Shown here: positions 1-7,240 of the stretch, piece after piece | Layout of the letters: every line of letters begins with the position of its first letter | How positions within the stretch are numbered: position 1 is the first letter of the stretch | NCBI GenBank assembly: GCA_017469325.1 | Contig: JAFUGO010000156.1 | Span: 1 to 11,099, forward strand | DNA length: 11,099 nucleotides | Origin: Mogibacterium sp. | GTDB taxonomy: Bacteria; Bacillota_A; Clostridia; Peptostreptococcales; Anaerovoracaceae | Direction of reading: 5' to 3' | Made by a program: the position numbers and the translations under genes | Notes under the pieces: model-generated | The model's database searches: none | What the model saw: the letters and a program-made list of their open reading frames with translations, nothing else | What the model was told of the DNA's origin: nothing

Positions 1-548
1 GCAAAAATGAGATAGATATGTCACTTCCGGTCGGGACGTCGAGCCTCAGAAGATCGGTCCAGCTGAAAGAGATGATGCCGGGAGTCACGACAGCTCCGGT
101 CAGGGGCAATGTAGAAACGAGACTCAGAAAGCTCGACGACGGAGAGTATTCGGCTCTGATCCTCGCGGCTGCGGGCCTCATAAGACTCGGCCTTCAGGAC
201 AGGATCAGCAGCAGTTTCAACACTGAAGACATGATACCGGCCACGTGCCAGGGGATACTCGGGATACAGGCGAGAGCGTCATCTCAAAACGCTTATCTCA
301 GAAAGATAAACCACACCGGCGCGATGCTGTGCGCTATGGCGGAGAGAGCTTTTATCAGAGAGCTCGGAGCCGGGTGCGGTTCGCCGGATACGGCTTATGC
401 GTATATAGAAGACGGCAAGATGCACATAACCGGAATGAGGTACGATGAGGCTAAGGGAACCACTGTCAGGAAAAGCCTGACAGGCGCGCCGGCCGAGGCG
501 AAAAGACTGGGGCGCGGACTCGCCCTTCTTCTGAAGGAAGTGTTCTGA
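1..548 (+). CDS. hemC: Hydroxymethylbilane synthase (porphobilinogen deaminase), 5'-truncated by window edge
   Basis: Cytosolic enzyme that joins four porphobilinogens into hydroxymethylbilane, the linear precursor of all tetrapyrroles. The reading frame is open from the window edge (codons in frame from base 3), so the N-terminal part lies upstream; the ATG at 18 is internal and not the real start. Visible family motifs are GTSSLRR (codons from 33), the VRGNVETRLRKLDDGEY substrate/cofactor-binding stretch, the LAAAGLIRLG segment and PATCQGILGIQ. The C-terminal domain carries GAGCGSPD, whose Cys (codon 375-377) matches the cysteine that carries the dipyrromethane cofactor. It lies 91 bases before the cobA-hemD fusion, which uses its product. 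Identification is secure; only the missing 5' end is unseen. Confidence 0.95.
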   Translation, partial: KNEIDMSLPVGTSSLRRSVQLKEMMPGVTTAPVRGNVETRLRKLDDGEYSALILAAAGLIRLGLQDRISSSFNTEDMIPATCQGILGIQARASSQNAYLRKINHTGAMLCAMAERAFIRELGAGCGSPDTAYAYIEDGKMHITGMRYDEAKGTTVRKSLTGAPAEAKRLGRGLALLLKEVF

Positions 549-577
549 CAGGTACAGCCGGCAAGATCTTCAAACAT

Positions 578-603
578 GTCCGCTCCGGGAATCCGCAGCG
601 GAC
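578..603. repeat. Inverted repeat (7-bp stem) in the hemC-cobA gap
   Basis: GTCCGCT (578-584) and AGCGGAC (597-603) are perfectly complementary arms around a 12-base loop. No T-run follows on the plus strand, so an intrinsic terminator is unlikely. It could be an RNA processing or stabilising hairpin in the polycistronic message. Short stems of this size occur by chance, so confidence in a function is low. Confidence 0.3.
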
Positions 604-606
604 GGC

Positions 607-632
607 AAAACAGGTAAGATAAAACAGGTAAG
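607..632 (+). repeat. Tandem 12-base direct repeat before cobA-hemD start
   Basis: AAAACAGGTAAG occurs at 607-618 and again at 621-632, a 14-base period. The second copy supplies the only purine-rich AGG element upstream of the cobA-hemD ATG, at an unusually long spacing of about 11 bases. The duplication may have arisen by slippage and may affect translation initiation. Function is inferred only from position. Confidence 0.45.
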
Positions 633-639
633 TTAAATA

Positions 640-2163
640 ATGGGTAACACAAAAAAAGGAAAAGTCTGGCTCGTCGGAGCCGGTCCGGGAGACGCTTCTC
701 TGATGACCCTGAAGGGCAGAGAGATTCTTGAGTCCGCGGACACGGTCGTGTACGATGCCCTCGTAGGCGAGGGCGTCCTGGCAATGATGCCCCCGGATGC
801 CGAGCTGATATATGTCGGCAAAAGATCCGGCAGACACACGGTCAGCCAGGACGGGATCAACCGCATCCTTCTTGAGGAGGCGCTCAAAGGAAAGACCGTG
901 GTGCGCCTCAAGGGCGGCGATCCGTTTCTCTTCGGACGCGGCGGCGAGGAGCTGGAACTTCTGACTGAAAACGGAATAGAATACGGGATAGTACCGGGCG
1001 TCACGAGCGCTTTCTCGGTACCTGCGTACGCGGGCATACCGGTGACACACAGGGATTATTGCTCCGGAGTCTCGGTAGTGACCGGACACAGAAAAAAGGA
1101 CGGCAGTCTCGATATAGATTTTGACGCGCTGGTGCGCACGGGCGACACCCTCATCTTCATGATGAGCGTTTCCTCGATAGGCATCATAGCGGAGGGCCTT
1201 ATCTCTGCGGGAATGGATCCGGATACACCGGCTGCGATCGTAGAGAAGGGAACGACTTCTCAGCAGAGGGTCCTGAGCACCGTGCTCGGAAAGCTGCATG
1301 AGACCGCTGTGAATGAGAGGGCTGTCGCGCCGTCGGTAATAGTAGTCGGCGGAGTAGCGGACCTCTCGGACAGATTCGCATGGAGGCAGTTCCTGCCTCT
1401 TTCAGGTGTCCGCGCCATAGTGACAAGGCCTAAAGAGCTGTCCTCGGGACTCGCGTCGATGCTCAGAGAAAAGGGCGTCGAGGTCACAGAGCTCCCGGCG
1501 ATCGCCATTAAACCTATAGAAAACAACACCGCGCTTAAGGAGGCAATCATTAAACTGAAAGACGGTCTTTATCAGTGGATCGTCCTCACCAGCCCGAGCG
1601 GAGTCAGGGTGTTCATCGAAGAACTCCTCGGGACCTGCGACGTAAGGACACTTGCGTCATGCAGGATAGCCGCGATCGGCAGGGGCACGGAGAAAGAGCT
1701 CGCGAAGTACGGGCTCCGCGCGGACATGATCCCTTCGGTATATGACGGAAGGACGCTCGGAAAAGAGCTGAAGCAGCTGGTGAAAGAGGGAGAGCATGTG
1801 CTGATCCCTCGCGCCGCGATCGGCAACCACGAGCTCATCGAAGAACTCTCCGAAGTGAGCGGAATAGTGATCGACGATATCGCTACCTACGATACCGTTT
1901 ATGTAAAGCAGGAATGGTTCGATGCGGGCAAAGCCTTTGATCAGGCAGGCACATACGCTGTATTTACTAGCGCGTCGACCGTAAAGGGATTCGTGAATTC
2001 GTATCCGGATGCGGACTGCTCAAAGATCAAAGCGGTATGCATTGGCAGGATGACCGCCGCCGAGGCAGAGAAGCACGGCATGACGGTATTCGTATCCGAA
2101 GAGGCGACTCTCGGCTCGCTCGTAAACAAACTGATCTCAGTAAGCAAAGGACAGGAGATATAG
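640..2163 (+). CDS. cobA-hemD: Bifunctional uroporphyrinogen-III C-methyltransferase / uroporphyrinogen-III synthase
   Basis: A 507-residue fusion that cyclises hydroxymethylbilane to uroporphyrinogen III (HemD half) and methylates it at C2 and C7 with S-adenosylmethionine to give precorrin-2 (CobA/SUMT half). The methyltransferase half spans about residues 8-245, with VGAGPGD at 12-18, RLKGGDPFLFGRGGEE at 89-104, PGVTSA at 119-124 and AGIPVTH at 131-137. The HemD half spans about 255-505, opening with VTRP at 261-264 and including TSPSGV near 318. This domain order and length are usual for the clostridial fusion. An in-frame TAA at 634-636 fixes ATG 640 as the earliest start; its ribosome site is weak. 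The stop lies three bases before cbiL, indicating one operon. Confidence 0.95.
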   Translation: MGNTKKGKVWLVGAGPGDASLMTLKGREILESADTVVYDALVGEGVLAMMPPDAELIYVGKRSGRHTVSQDGINRILLEEALKGKTVVRLKGGDPFLFGRGGEELELLTENGIEYGIVPGVTSAFSVPAYAGIPVTHRDYCSGVSVVTGHRKKDGSLDIDFDALVRTGDTLIFMMSVSSIGIIAEGLISAGMDPDTPAAIVEKGTTSQQRVLSTVLGKLHETAVNERAVAPSVIVVGGVADLSDRFAWRQFLPLSGVRAIVTRPKELSSGLASMLREKGVEVTELPAIAIKPIENNTALKEAIIKLKDGLYQWIVLTSPSGVRVFIEELLGTCDVRTLASCRIAAIGRGTEKELAKYGLRADMIPSVYDGRTLGKELKQLVKEGEHVLIPRAAIGNHELIEELSEVSGIVIDDIATYDTVYVKQEWFDAGKAFDQAGTYAVFTSASTVKGFVNSYPDADCSKIKAVCIGRMTAAEAEKHGMTVFVSEEATLGSLVNKLISVSKGQEI

Positions 2164-2166
2164 CAG

Positions 2167-2880
2167 ATGGAAAGCAAAAAAGGCATAGCATACGGCGTAG
2201 GCGTAGGCCCGGGAGATCCCGAGCTCATGACTCTGAAGGCGTGCAGGCTCATCCGTGAGAATGATGTCATCGCGGTGCCGGGCAAATCCCCGAAGGATGC
2301 CGTGGCATACAAGATAGCCGCGGCGGCTGTTCCGGAGACTGCGGATAAAGAACTGATCGCGATCGACATGCCTATGGTCAGAGATCGCGAGCTTATAAAG
2401 AAGAGCCACAGACAGGCGGCGGATACGATCGAAAACTACCTCGATCAGGGAAAGAATGTCGTATATCTGACCCTGGGCGACTCCACTATCTACTGTACCT
2501 TCAGCTACATACAGCATATACTTGAAGAGGACGGATACACGGTCACTCTTGTGAGCGGAATCCCGTCATTCTGCGCTGCCGCTGCAAGGCTCGGCATATC
2601 GCTCGCAGAGTGGAAGGAGCCGCTGCATATCCTGCCGGCGCTCCACAATACTGACGGCGATGCTCTGAACCAGTACGGCAACTTCGTGCTGATGAAGTCA
2701 GCCAGCAAAATGGGCGAGGTAAAGGAGATGCTCGCGCGCACCGGGCTCGATGTGCAGGCAGTCGAGAACTGCAGCATGGAGAGCGAAAAGGTATACCGCT
2801 CGCTCGAAGAGATACCGGATGACGCCGGCTACTTCTCGCTCATAATCGCAAAAGAAGCGACAGATAAAAACGGACTGTAA
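2167..2880 (+). CDS. cbiL: Precorrin-2 / cobalt-precorrin-2 C20-methyltransferase
   Basis: A 237-residue S-adenosylmethionine-dependent tetrapyrrole methylase that methylates C20 of (cobalt-)precorrin-2, committing it to corrin synthesis. Motifs seen are GVGPGDPELMTLKA at 11-24 (SAM-binding loop), LTLGDSTIYCTFSY at 101-114 and SGIPSFCAAAARLG at 130-143. The PELMTLKA and GDSTIYCTFSY forms are characteristic of CbiL/CobI rather than of other Cbi methylases. Length matches the family. A good Shine-Dalgarno (AGGAG, 2153-2157) lies within the end of cobA-hemD. The TAA stop overlaps the next ATG by one base (TAATG), so translation is probably coupled to the ABC ATPase. Use of precorrin-2 versus its cobalt form cannot be read from sequence; the anaerobic route is likelier given the organism type. 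Confidence 0.9.
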   Translation: MESKKGIAYGVGVGPGDPELMTLKACRLIRENDVIAVPGKSPKDAVAYKIAAAAVPETADKELIAIDMPMVRDRELIKKSHRQAADTIENYLDQGKNVVYLTLGDSTIYCTFSYIQHILEEDGYTVTLVSGIPSFCAAAARLGISLAEWKEPLHILPALHNTDGDALNQYGNFVLMKSASKMGEVKEMLARTGLDVQAVENCSMESEKVYRSLEEIPDDAGYFSLIIAKEATDKNGL

Positions 2881-3713
2881 TGATAGAACTGCGCGGACTA
2901 AGTAAAAAATTCGGCAGCTTCACCGCTGTGGACGGACTCTCCTTCGAGATAAAGACAGGAGAGTTCTTTGGATTGCTCGGACCTAACGGCGCGGGCAAGA
3001 CGACCACCATCAGCATGCTCTCGACCGTCCTTCTCCCGACCTCCGGCGAGATCTACATAGACGGCAGCAGGCTCACAAGAGCGGCTTCCGACCAGAAGCG
3101 CAAGCTCGCGGTGATCACGCAGGAATACTCCATGCGCCAGGATATGACCATGGACGAGGTCATGGAGTACCAGGGCCGCCTTTACAACATGCCGCGCAAA
3201 CAGATAAAGGAACGCTCCGCGGAGCTCCTTGACTTTGCTGGCCTCGGCGACTATCACCGCCGCCTCGAGAGGCACCTGTCGGGAGGCATGACGCGCAAGC
3301 TCATGATCTGCCGCGCACTTCTGATCGAGCCGGAGATCCTTCTGCTCGATGAGCCGACGGCGGGCATGGACGCACTGTCCCGCAGGCAGATGTGGAATCT
3401 GCTGAGGCAGGTCAACGACAAAGACATGACGATACTCCTCACGACCCACTATATCGAAGAGGCCGAGACACTTTGTGACAGGGTCGCTATGATCAATCAG
3501 GGCAGGCTGCAGAAGCTCGACAGCCCTCGGGCGCTTATCGACGAGCTGGGAGCGTTCACGGTGGACGAGTCCTCCGAAGACGGACTCACAAGCAAGCATT
3601 TCAAAGAACGCGAGGACGCAATAAGATACCTTGAGAGCGCGGCGCACGACTCGACGCTCAGGCAGACGACCCTCGAGGACGTCTTCATAGACTGCGCCGG
3701 CCGCAAGCTGTAG
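2880..3713 (+). CDS. ABC-2 type transporter ATP-binding protein (DrrA/NodI-like)
   Basis: A 277-residue ABC ATPase that would power the membrane permease encoded immediately downstream. It shows Walker A GPNGAGKT at 34-41, Q-loop Gln81, signature LSGGM at 133-137, Walker B ILLLDE at 153-158, D-loop AGMD at 161-164 and switch His190. After about residue 215 there is a short C-terminal extension ending in TTLEDVFIDCAGR, a pattern common in DrrA/CcmA/NodI-class exporter ATPases. The signature Met (LSGGM in place of LSGGQ) is seen in this class. The start overlaps the cbiL stop by one base, so it is expressed with the tetrapyrrole genes. Substrate is unknown; no cobalt-ECF features (CbiO with CbiM/N/Q) are present. 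Confidence 0.9.
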   Translation: MIELRGLSKKFGSFTAVDGLSFEIKTGEFFGLLGPNGAGKTTTISMLSTVLLPTSGEIYIDGSRLTRAASDQKRKLAVITQEYSMRQDMTMDEVMEYQGRLYNMPRKQIKERSAELLDFAGLGDYHRRLERHLSGGMTRKLMICRALLIEPEILLLDEPTAGMDALSRRQMWNLLRQVNDKDMTILLTTHYIEEAETLCDRVAMINQGRLQKLDSPRALIDELGAFTVDESSEDGLTSKHFKEREDAIRYLESAAHDSTLRQTTLEDVFIDCAGRKL

Positions 3714-3722
3714 AAAGAAGAT

Positions 3723-4454
3723 ATGGGAATAGTAACAGTACTCTGGGAAAAATGGGTCGAATTCAGACGCGACTTCTATAAGATCACCGTTGCCGCGATG
3801 ATCTCTCCTTTGATGTACCTCATTATCTTCGGTCTCGGCATCCGCACCACTTCCCACGGCGAGCCATACATCCATTTTCTGGTTCCGGGCCTCGTGGCCA
3901 TGGTGACCATGACCGGAAGCTTTGGCGCTATCGCCCAAAGCATGAGCGTACAGCGGCTTTATGAAAAAGCCCTCGATCAGGTGATGGTATCGCCGACGCC
4001 GCTCTGGCAGTTCATACTGGGGCAGATCCTCGGAGGAAGCCTCCGCGGACTCTACGCGGCGAGCGTCATACTCGTCCTGACAATCCCGGTCAGGCACGGT
4101 CTCATCTTCAACGGGCTGTCGTTCCTTATAATGCTCCTCAACGGAGCGGTCTTCGCCACACTGGCACTCGTCCTATCGTTCCTGGCAAAGACCTATTCGG
4201 ACGCGCCGAGATTCAACACGTACATAATCATGCCGATGTCCTTCCTGTGCAACACCTTCTTCTCGACAGAAGAGATGCCGGACGGATTCAGGCAGATCAT
4301 AGAGATACTTCCGCTATCACAGGCCAGCGGCATGATAAGAAGCATCGCCTGCGGAGAAGCTCCCGGAGCTTTGGGCTTCGTAGTGCTGGCGGTATGGCTG
4401 GTCGTCCTCGGAAGCATCTCGGTATTCTTCATATACCGGAAGAAAAACCTCTGA
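3723..4454 (+). CDS. ABC-2 type transporter permease (NodJ/DrrB-like)
   Basis: A 243-residue integral membrane protein with about six hydrophobic segments, roughly residues 21-40, 52-74, 103-122, 129-155, 163-182 and 217-237, ending in a basic tail (YRKKNL). The spacing, the motif IDQV-like ALDQVMVSPTP around 83-93, and the short length match the NodJ/DrrB branch of ABC-2 permeases, which usually export their substrates. It begins nine bases after the ATPase stop with a modest purine stretch (AAAGAAG). The two proteins presumably form a 2+2 transporter. Nothing in the sequence names the substrate; location in a precorrin-2/siroheme cluster suggests a metal- or tetrapyrrole-related cargo, which is inference only. 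Confidence 0.88.
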   Translation: MGIVTVLWEKWVEFRRDFYKITVAAMISPLMYLIIFGLGIRTTSHGEPYIHFLVPGLVAMVTMTGSFGAIAQSMSVQRLYEKALDQVMVSPTPLWQFILGQILGGSLRGLYAASVILVLTIPVRHGLIFNGLSFLIMLLNGAVFATLALVLSFLAKTYSDAPRFNTYIIMPMSFLCNTFFSTEEMPDGFRQIIEILPLSQASGMIRSIACGEAPGALGFVVLAVWLVVLGSISVFFIYRKKNL

Positions 4455-4487
4455 TCAAATACACATGTACGCAATACACGGAATTAT

Positions 4488-5393
4488 ATGCTGAAAAAAG
4501 AGAGTACACAGCTGAATACCGATAAAATGTCATGCTTAAACGGGGAAAACGGCTCTAAAAACGTGACATCGGCAGATCCGGGGCATCCGGACAGCGGCCG
4601 GCAGCGCAAATCAGCCCCGATCTCTTTTGCTGCGCCGGTACTGCGGACGCTTAAGCACTGTGTTACAGTTACTATGATGTGCGTTACCATACTTATGCTG
4701 AGCGTTCCTGTAGTTATGCTCAGCGTTACCGAGGTATATGCCGGACCGGTCGTTCTTAAAGATGCAGAAAAAGGCATTGGTGTCGAAGAAGATGGAACAG
4801 AGCAGGATGGCAGTCTGCAGGGCGGGTCTGAAGACAGCAGTCTGCAGGGTGAGCGTGACAGGAGCCTGCAGGACGGCTCACTCATCTACAGCATGACACC
4901 GGTATATCCGGAGGATGTAAAAGAAGGATCGTACACTGCGGAGGCGCTTTCGTCCTCCAGGTTCTTCAAAATAACGGACGTGCAGCTTGAGAATGACGGA
5001 AAGAGCATGAATGCGCTCATCACAATATCGAGCACAAGCTATTCGTACATTTATCAGGGAACGGCGGCTGAAGCCGAAGCGGCAGGTAAGTCGGAGTGGA
5101 TCCCGGCGGACGAGAGCAGCGGATACGGGCAGTTCGCGATCAAAGTGGATGCGCTCAACAAGGAGATGCCGTGCGCAGCATTCAGTAAGAAAAAGCAGAA
5201 GTGGTACGACAGAGATATAGTGGTACTGGCTTCATCGCTGCCGGACGGAACCGTCCTTATCGATATGTCAGAAGAGGGCGGCACGATCGCAGATACGCAG
5301 GATGCCGCAATAAAAGTAATATACATAGCGCTTGCTATAATCATAGGCGGAGGCGTGCTCAACCACTTCGTAAAAAAACGGTTCTATGAATAA
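4488..5393 (+). CDS. Unrecognised membrane-anchored extracytoplasmic protein in tetrapyrrole operon
   Basis: A 301-residue protein. A polar N-terminal stretch (1-50) is followed by a basic/hydrophobic segment (about 52-85) ending in VYAG, resembling a long signal peptide or anchor. Next come a polar linker with three SLQ(G/D) repeats (109-130), a globular region (about 148-250), and a C-terminal transmembrane helix (about 275-292) with a basic KKRFYE tail, predicting an outward-facing domain. The globular part has ALITISSTSYSYIYQGTAAEA and CAAFSKKKQKWYDRDI. This resembles, from memory, an iron/heme-uptake-associated extracellular domain of Clostridia, but I cannot verify it. Start ATG 4488 has a poor ribosome site; ATG 4527 is an in-frame alternative. 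It follows the ABC permease by 33 bases and precedes sirC, so it may be the surface partner of the transporter. Confidence 0.75.
   Translation: MLKKESTQLNTDKMSCLNGENGSKNVTSADPGHPDSGRQRKSAPISFAAPVLRTLKHCVTVTMMCVTILMLSVPVVMLSVTEVYAGPVVLKDAEKGIGVEEDGTEQDGSLQGGSEDSSLQGERDRSLQDGSLIYSMTPVYPEDVKEGSYTAEALSSSRFFKITDVQLENDGKSMNALITISSTSYSYIYQGTAAEAEAAGKSEWIPADESSGYGQFAIKVDALNKEMPCAAFSKKKQKWYDRDIVVLASSLPDGTVLIDMSEEGGTIADTQDAAIKVIYIALAIIIGGGVLNHFVKKRFYE
4653..4736 (+). repeat. Degenerate 21-base (7-codon) tandem repeat in the N-terminal hydrophobic segment
   Basis: Four in-frame 21-base units (4653, 4674, 4695, 4716) encode KHCVTVT, MMCVTIL, MLSVPVV and MLSVTEV. The last two units share ATGCT(G/C)AGCGTT. 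The repeats build most of the hydrophobic core of the signal/anchor segment (residues 56-83). They fit expansion by duplication of seven codons. Confidence 0.6.
4811..4873 (+). repeat. Short SLQ-coding repeats in linker
   Basis: CAGTCTGCAGGG occurs at 4811-4822 and 4838-4849, with a diverged third copy AGCCTGCAGGA at 4863-4873. They encode SLQGG, SLQGE and SLQDG in an acidic, glycine-rich linker between the N-terminal hydrophobic segment and the folded domain. This looks like a flexible spacer that grows by duplication. Confidence 0.55.
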
Positions 5394-5402
5394 ACCGATC
5401 GC

Positions 5403-5436
5403 TTGAATAAAGTGAATAATCTTTTGTATGTATAAA
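5403..5436 (+). promoter_or_regulatory. Possible weak promoter ahead of sirC
   Basis: The 83-base gap before sirC is AT-richer than the flanking genes. TTGAAT (5403-5408) could be a -35, with TATGTA (5427-5432, 18-base spacing) or the better TATAAA (5431-5436, 22-base spacing) as a -10. Neither pairing is good. A small dyad GGATC-agcc-GATCC follows at 5442-5455. Tentative. Confidence 0.25.
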
Positions 5437-5476
5437 GAGCTGGATCAGCCGATCCCGTGAATGAAAGGAAATCAAT

Positions 5477-5935
5477 ATGGCTCTGTATTTTCCGATGTTT
5501 GTCGATCTTTCAGAAAAGACTATCCTGTTTGTGGGCGCCGGAGCCGTAAACTCGGGCCGCATGAAAACGATGGTGGATTTTGCCGGCAAGGTTATCGTGG
5601 TAGCCCCGGAGGCGGACCCTTTGGCATCTGCTCTTGCTGAGGCGGGCCTCGTCGACTGGAGGCGGAGGCGCTTTGATGAGCAGGACCTCGAGGAAGCGGA
5701 TATTGTCGTGACGGCTACCGGACACGCGGGGACCGATGTCAGGATCGCGGGGATGTGTCACAGAAGAGGCATCCCGGTGAATGTTGCAAGCGACAAGACG
5801 CTGTGCGATTTCTACTTCCCGGGCGTGGCCAGGAAGGATCCGCTTGTGGTCGGAGTCACAGCGAGCGGAGAGAACCATAAGATGGCGGCGGAAGCCACCG
5901 CGTATTTCAAAAAGCTGTTGAAGGATAACAGGTAG
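5477..5935 (+). CDS. sirC: Precorrin-2 dehydrogenase (SirC / CysG N-terminal domain type)
   Basis: A 152-residue NAD-dependent enzyme that oxidises precorrin-2 to sirohydrochlorin, the branch toward siroheme, or toward cobalt insertion in the anaerobic B12 route. It opens with YFPMFVDLSEKTILFVGAGAV (residues 4-24), the family's entry strand and Rossmann loop. It continues with VVAPEADPL at 41-49, DLEEADIVVTAT at 70-81 and NVASDKTLCDFYFPG at 102-116. Asp106 lines up with the catalytic Asp of CysG (Asp104 in NVVDAP). The protein stops soon after VTASGENHK, so it lacks the longer C-terminal dimerisation/chelatase region of Met8p/CysG and is probably dehydrogenase-only. The Shine-Dalgarno AAAGGA lies seven bases before the ATG. 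The loop GAGAVNSGRMKT deviates from the usual GGGxVAxRR. Confidence 0.87.
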   Translation: MALYFPMFVDLSEKTILFVGAGAVNSGRMKTMVDFAGKVIVVAPEADPLASALAEAGLVDWRRRRFDEQDLEEADIVVTATGHAGTDVRIAGMCHRRGIPVNVASDKTLCDFYFPGVARKDPLVVGVTASGENHKMAAEATAYFKKLLKDNR

Positions 5936-5970
5936 ACGGCTGTAACAGGGGGCAAAAGGCAGAGTAAGTT

Positions 5971-6001
5971 TGCTGATATATCGTTCTGTGAACGTGCAGC
6001 A
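5971..6001. repeat. Bipartite dyad before alcohol dehydrogenase gene
   Basis: CGTTC-tgt-GAACG (5982-5994) is a perfect 5-bp dyad. It is flanked by outer complementary arms TGCTG (5971-5975) and CAGCA (5997-6001), giving a possible interrupted hairpin ending about 20 bases before the alcohol dehydrogenase start. It may be an operator or leader hairpin, or chance. No T-run follows. Confidence 0.25.
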
Positions 6002-6022
6002 GAAATCGAAGGGGTAAAAGCA

Positions 6023-7240
6023 ATGAACGATTTCAGATGGGAATGCAAAACGAGGGTAAGGTTCGGACAGGGCTGTGTAAAGGAATACCTGACGCAGTTC
6101 GTAAAAGAGTATGCTCTGCCCGGAAAGAATATAATGATCGGATTCGGAGGCGGATCCGTAAAGAAGAACGGGTCTTATGACGATGTCGTTTCCGTGCTTG
6201 AATTGCTCGGATACAGCCGAGACGGAGACGCAGATAAAGGAGCGCGCATCGTCGAGTTAAGCGGGATAATGTCGAATCCGACTCTCGCAAAGATGAAAGA
6301 GGGTGCGGAGCTCGCTTCGAAGGAAGACGTGGGGCTTATCATAGCGATCGGCGGAGGCTCCGTGATGGACTGCTGCAAGGCCGTGGCCGTACAGGCCGGC
6401 TATGACGGGGACGCCTGGGAGGACTTCTGGATGAAGGGTCTTCCGATGACTCATGAGACCATCCCGTGCGGTGCGGTCGTGACCATGCCGGCCACGGGCA
6501 GCGAGGTGAACGGATGCGCGGTCCTGACAAACGAGGAGACGAATATAAAGTGCGACAGGGATTACCCTGAGATGAATTTCAGATTCGCGCTCATGGACCC
6601 GGCGTACACACTCACCATGCCGGTCAGGCAGATGAGGGCGGGTACCTTCGATATACTCTCGCATGTGATGGAGACGTATTTCAGCAGACCGGCTGAAGAC
6701 AACCCTGCGGACGATGTCTCGGAGGGGCTCATGAAGGGACTCATAAGAGACTTCAGGGCGGCAAACGCCGATCCGCAGGACATCCTTGCCAGAAGCAATA
6801 TCATGTGGGCAGCCTCGCTGGCGGAGAACCGAATAATAAAGACCGGAAAGTCTCTGGACTTCCAGGCTCACAACATGGAGCATCAGCTCTCGGCGTTCAC
6901 CGACTGCAATCACGGGGAAGGCCTGGCGGTGCTGCACCCGGTCTACTACAGACATATTTATAAAGACGGGCTGGACAAGTTCGTCAAGTTTGCCGTCCGC
7001 GTCTGGGGACTTGATCAGGAGGCATACGACATCGACGAAGCTCTTGAGCTGGCGGGAATAGACGCGCTGGCATCGTTCATAAAGGAAATGGGACTTCCGA
7101 CCACGCTCAGAGAGCTTGGGTTCGGAGAGGATGAAAAGAAAAAACTGCCGCAGATAGCGGAATCGTGCTTCATTTCGGGAGGCGCGTTCAGGCAGCTTAC
7201 AAAGGACGAGATACTTGAGATCTATGAAGAGTGCTGGTAG
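6023..7240 (+). CDS. Iron-containing alcohol dehydrogenase (YqhD / butanol dehydrogenase-like)
   Basis: A 405-residue cytosolic NAD(P)H-dependent group III alcohol dehydrogenase, probably reducing aldehydes to alcohols in fermentation. The N-terminal nucleotide-binding domain has FGGGSVKKNGSYDDV at 41-55, the NPTL segment at 85-88 and IAIGGGSVMDCCKA at 107-120. MPATGSEVNG at 155-164 is typical of the butanol dehydrogenase/YqhD subgroup. The metal-binding set is complete: Asp210, His214 (in DILSHVMETY), His287 (MEHQLSA) and His297 (CNHGEG), equivalent to Asp194/His198/His267/His281 of YqhD. Start ATG 6023 has a good AAGGGG site eight bases upstream. The 3' end overlaps the next gene, so the two are probably translationally coupled. 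Exact substrate and cofactor preference cannot be read from sequence. Confidence 0.92.
   Translation: MNDFRWECKTRVRFGQGCVKEYLTQFVKEYALPGKNIMIGFGGGSVKKNGSYDDVVSVLELLGYSRDGDADKGARIVELSGIMSNPTLAKMKEGAELASKEDVGLIIAIGGGSVMDCCKAVAVQAGYDGDAWEDFWMKGLPMTHETIPCGAVVTMPATGSEVNGCAVLTNEETNIKCDRDYPEMNFRFALMDPAYTLTMPVRQMRAGTFDILSHVMETYFSRPAEDNPADDVSEGLMKGLIRDFRAANADPQDILARSNIMWAASLAENRIIKTGKSLDFQAHNMEHQLSAFTDCNHGEGLAVLHPVYYRHIYKDGLDKFVKFAVRVWGLDQEAYDIDEALELAGIDALASFIKEMGLPTTLRELGFGEDEKKKLPQIAESCFISGGAFRQLTKDEILEIYEECW

Noticed and set aside
2898..4097. 399-codon open frame on the minus strand across the ABC transporter genes
   Set aside because: Antisense to two genes with intact ABC motifs; the translation is rich in His/Arg/Glu without recognisable motifs, as expected for the shadow of a GC-rich coding frame.
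7215..7223. TTG at 7215 as start of the VWA gene
   Set aside because: ATG 7224 is in the same frame three codons later and is the more usual start; neither has a clear Shine-Dalgarno, so TTG remains possible but less likely.
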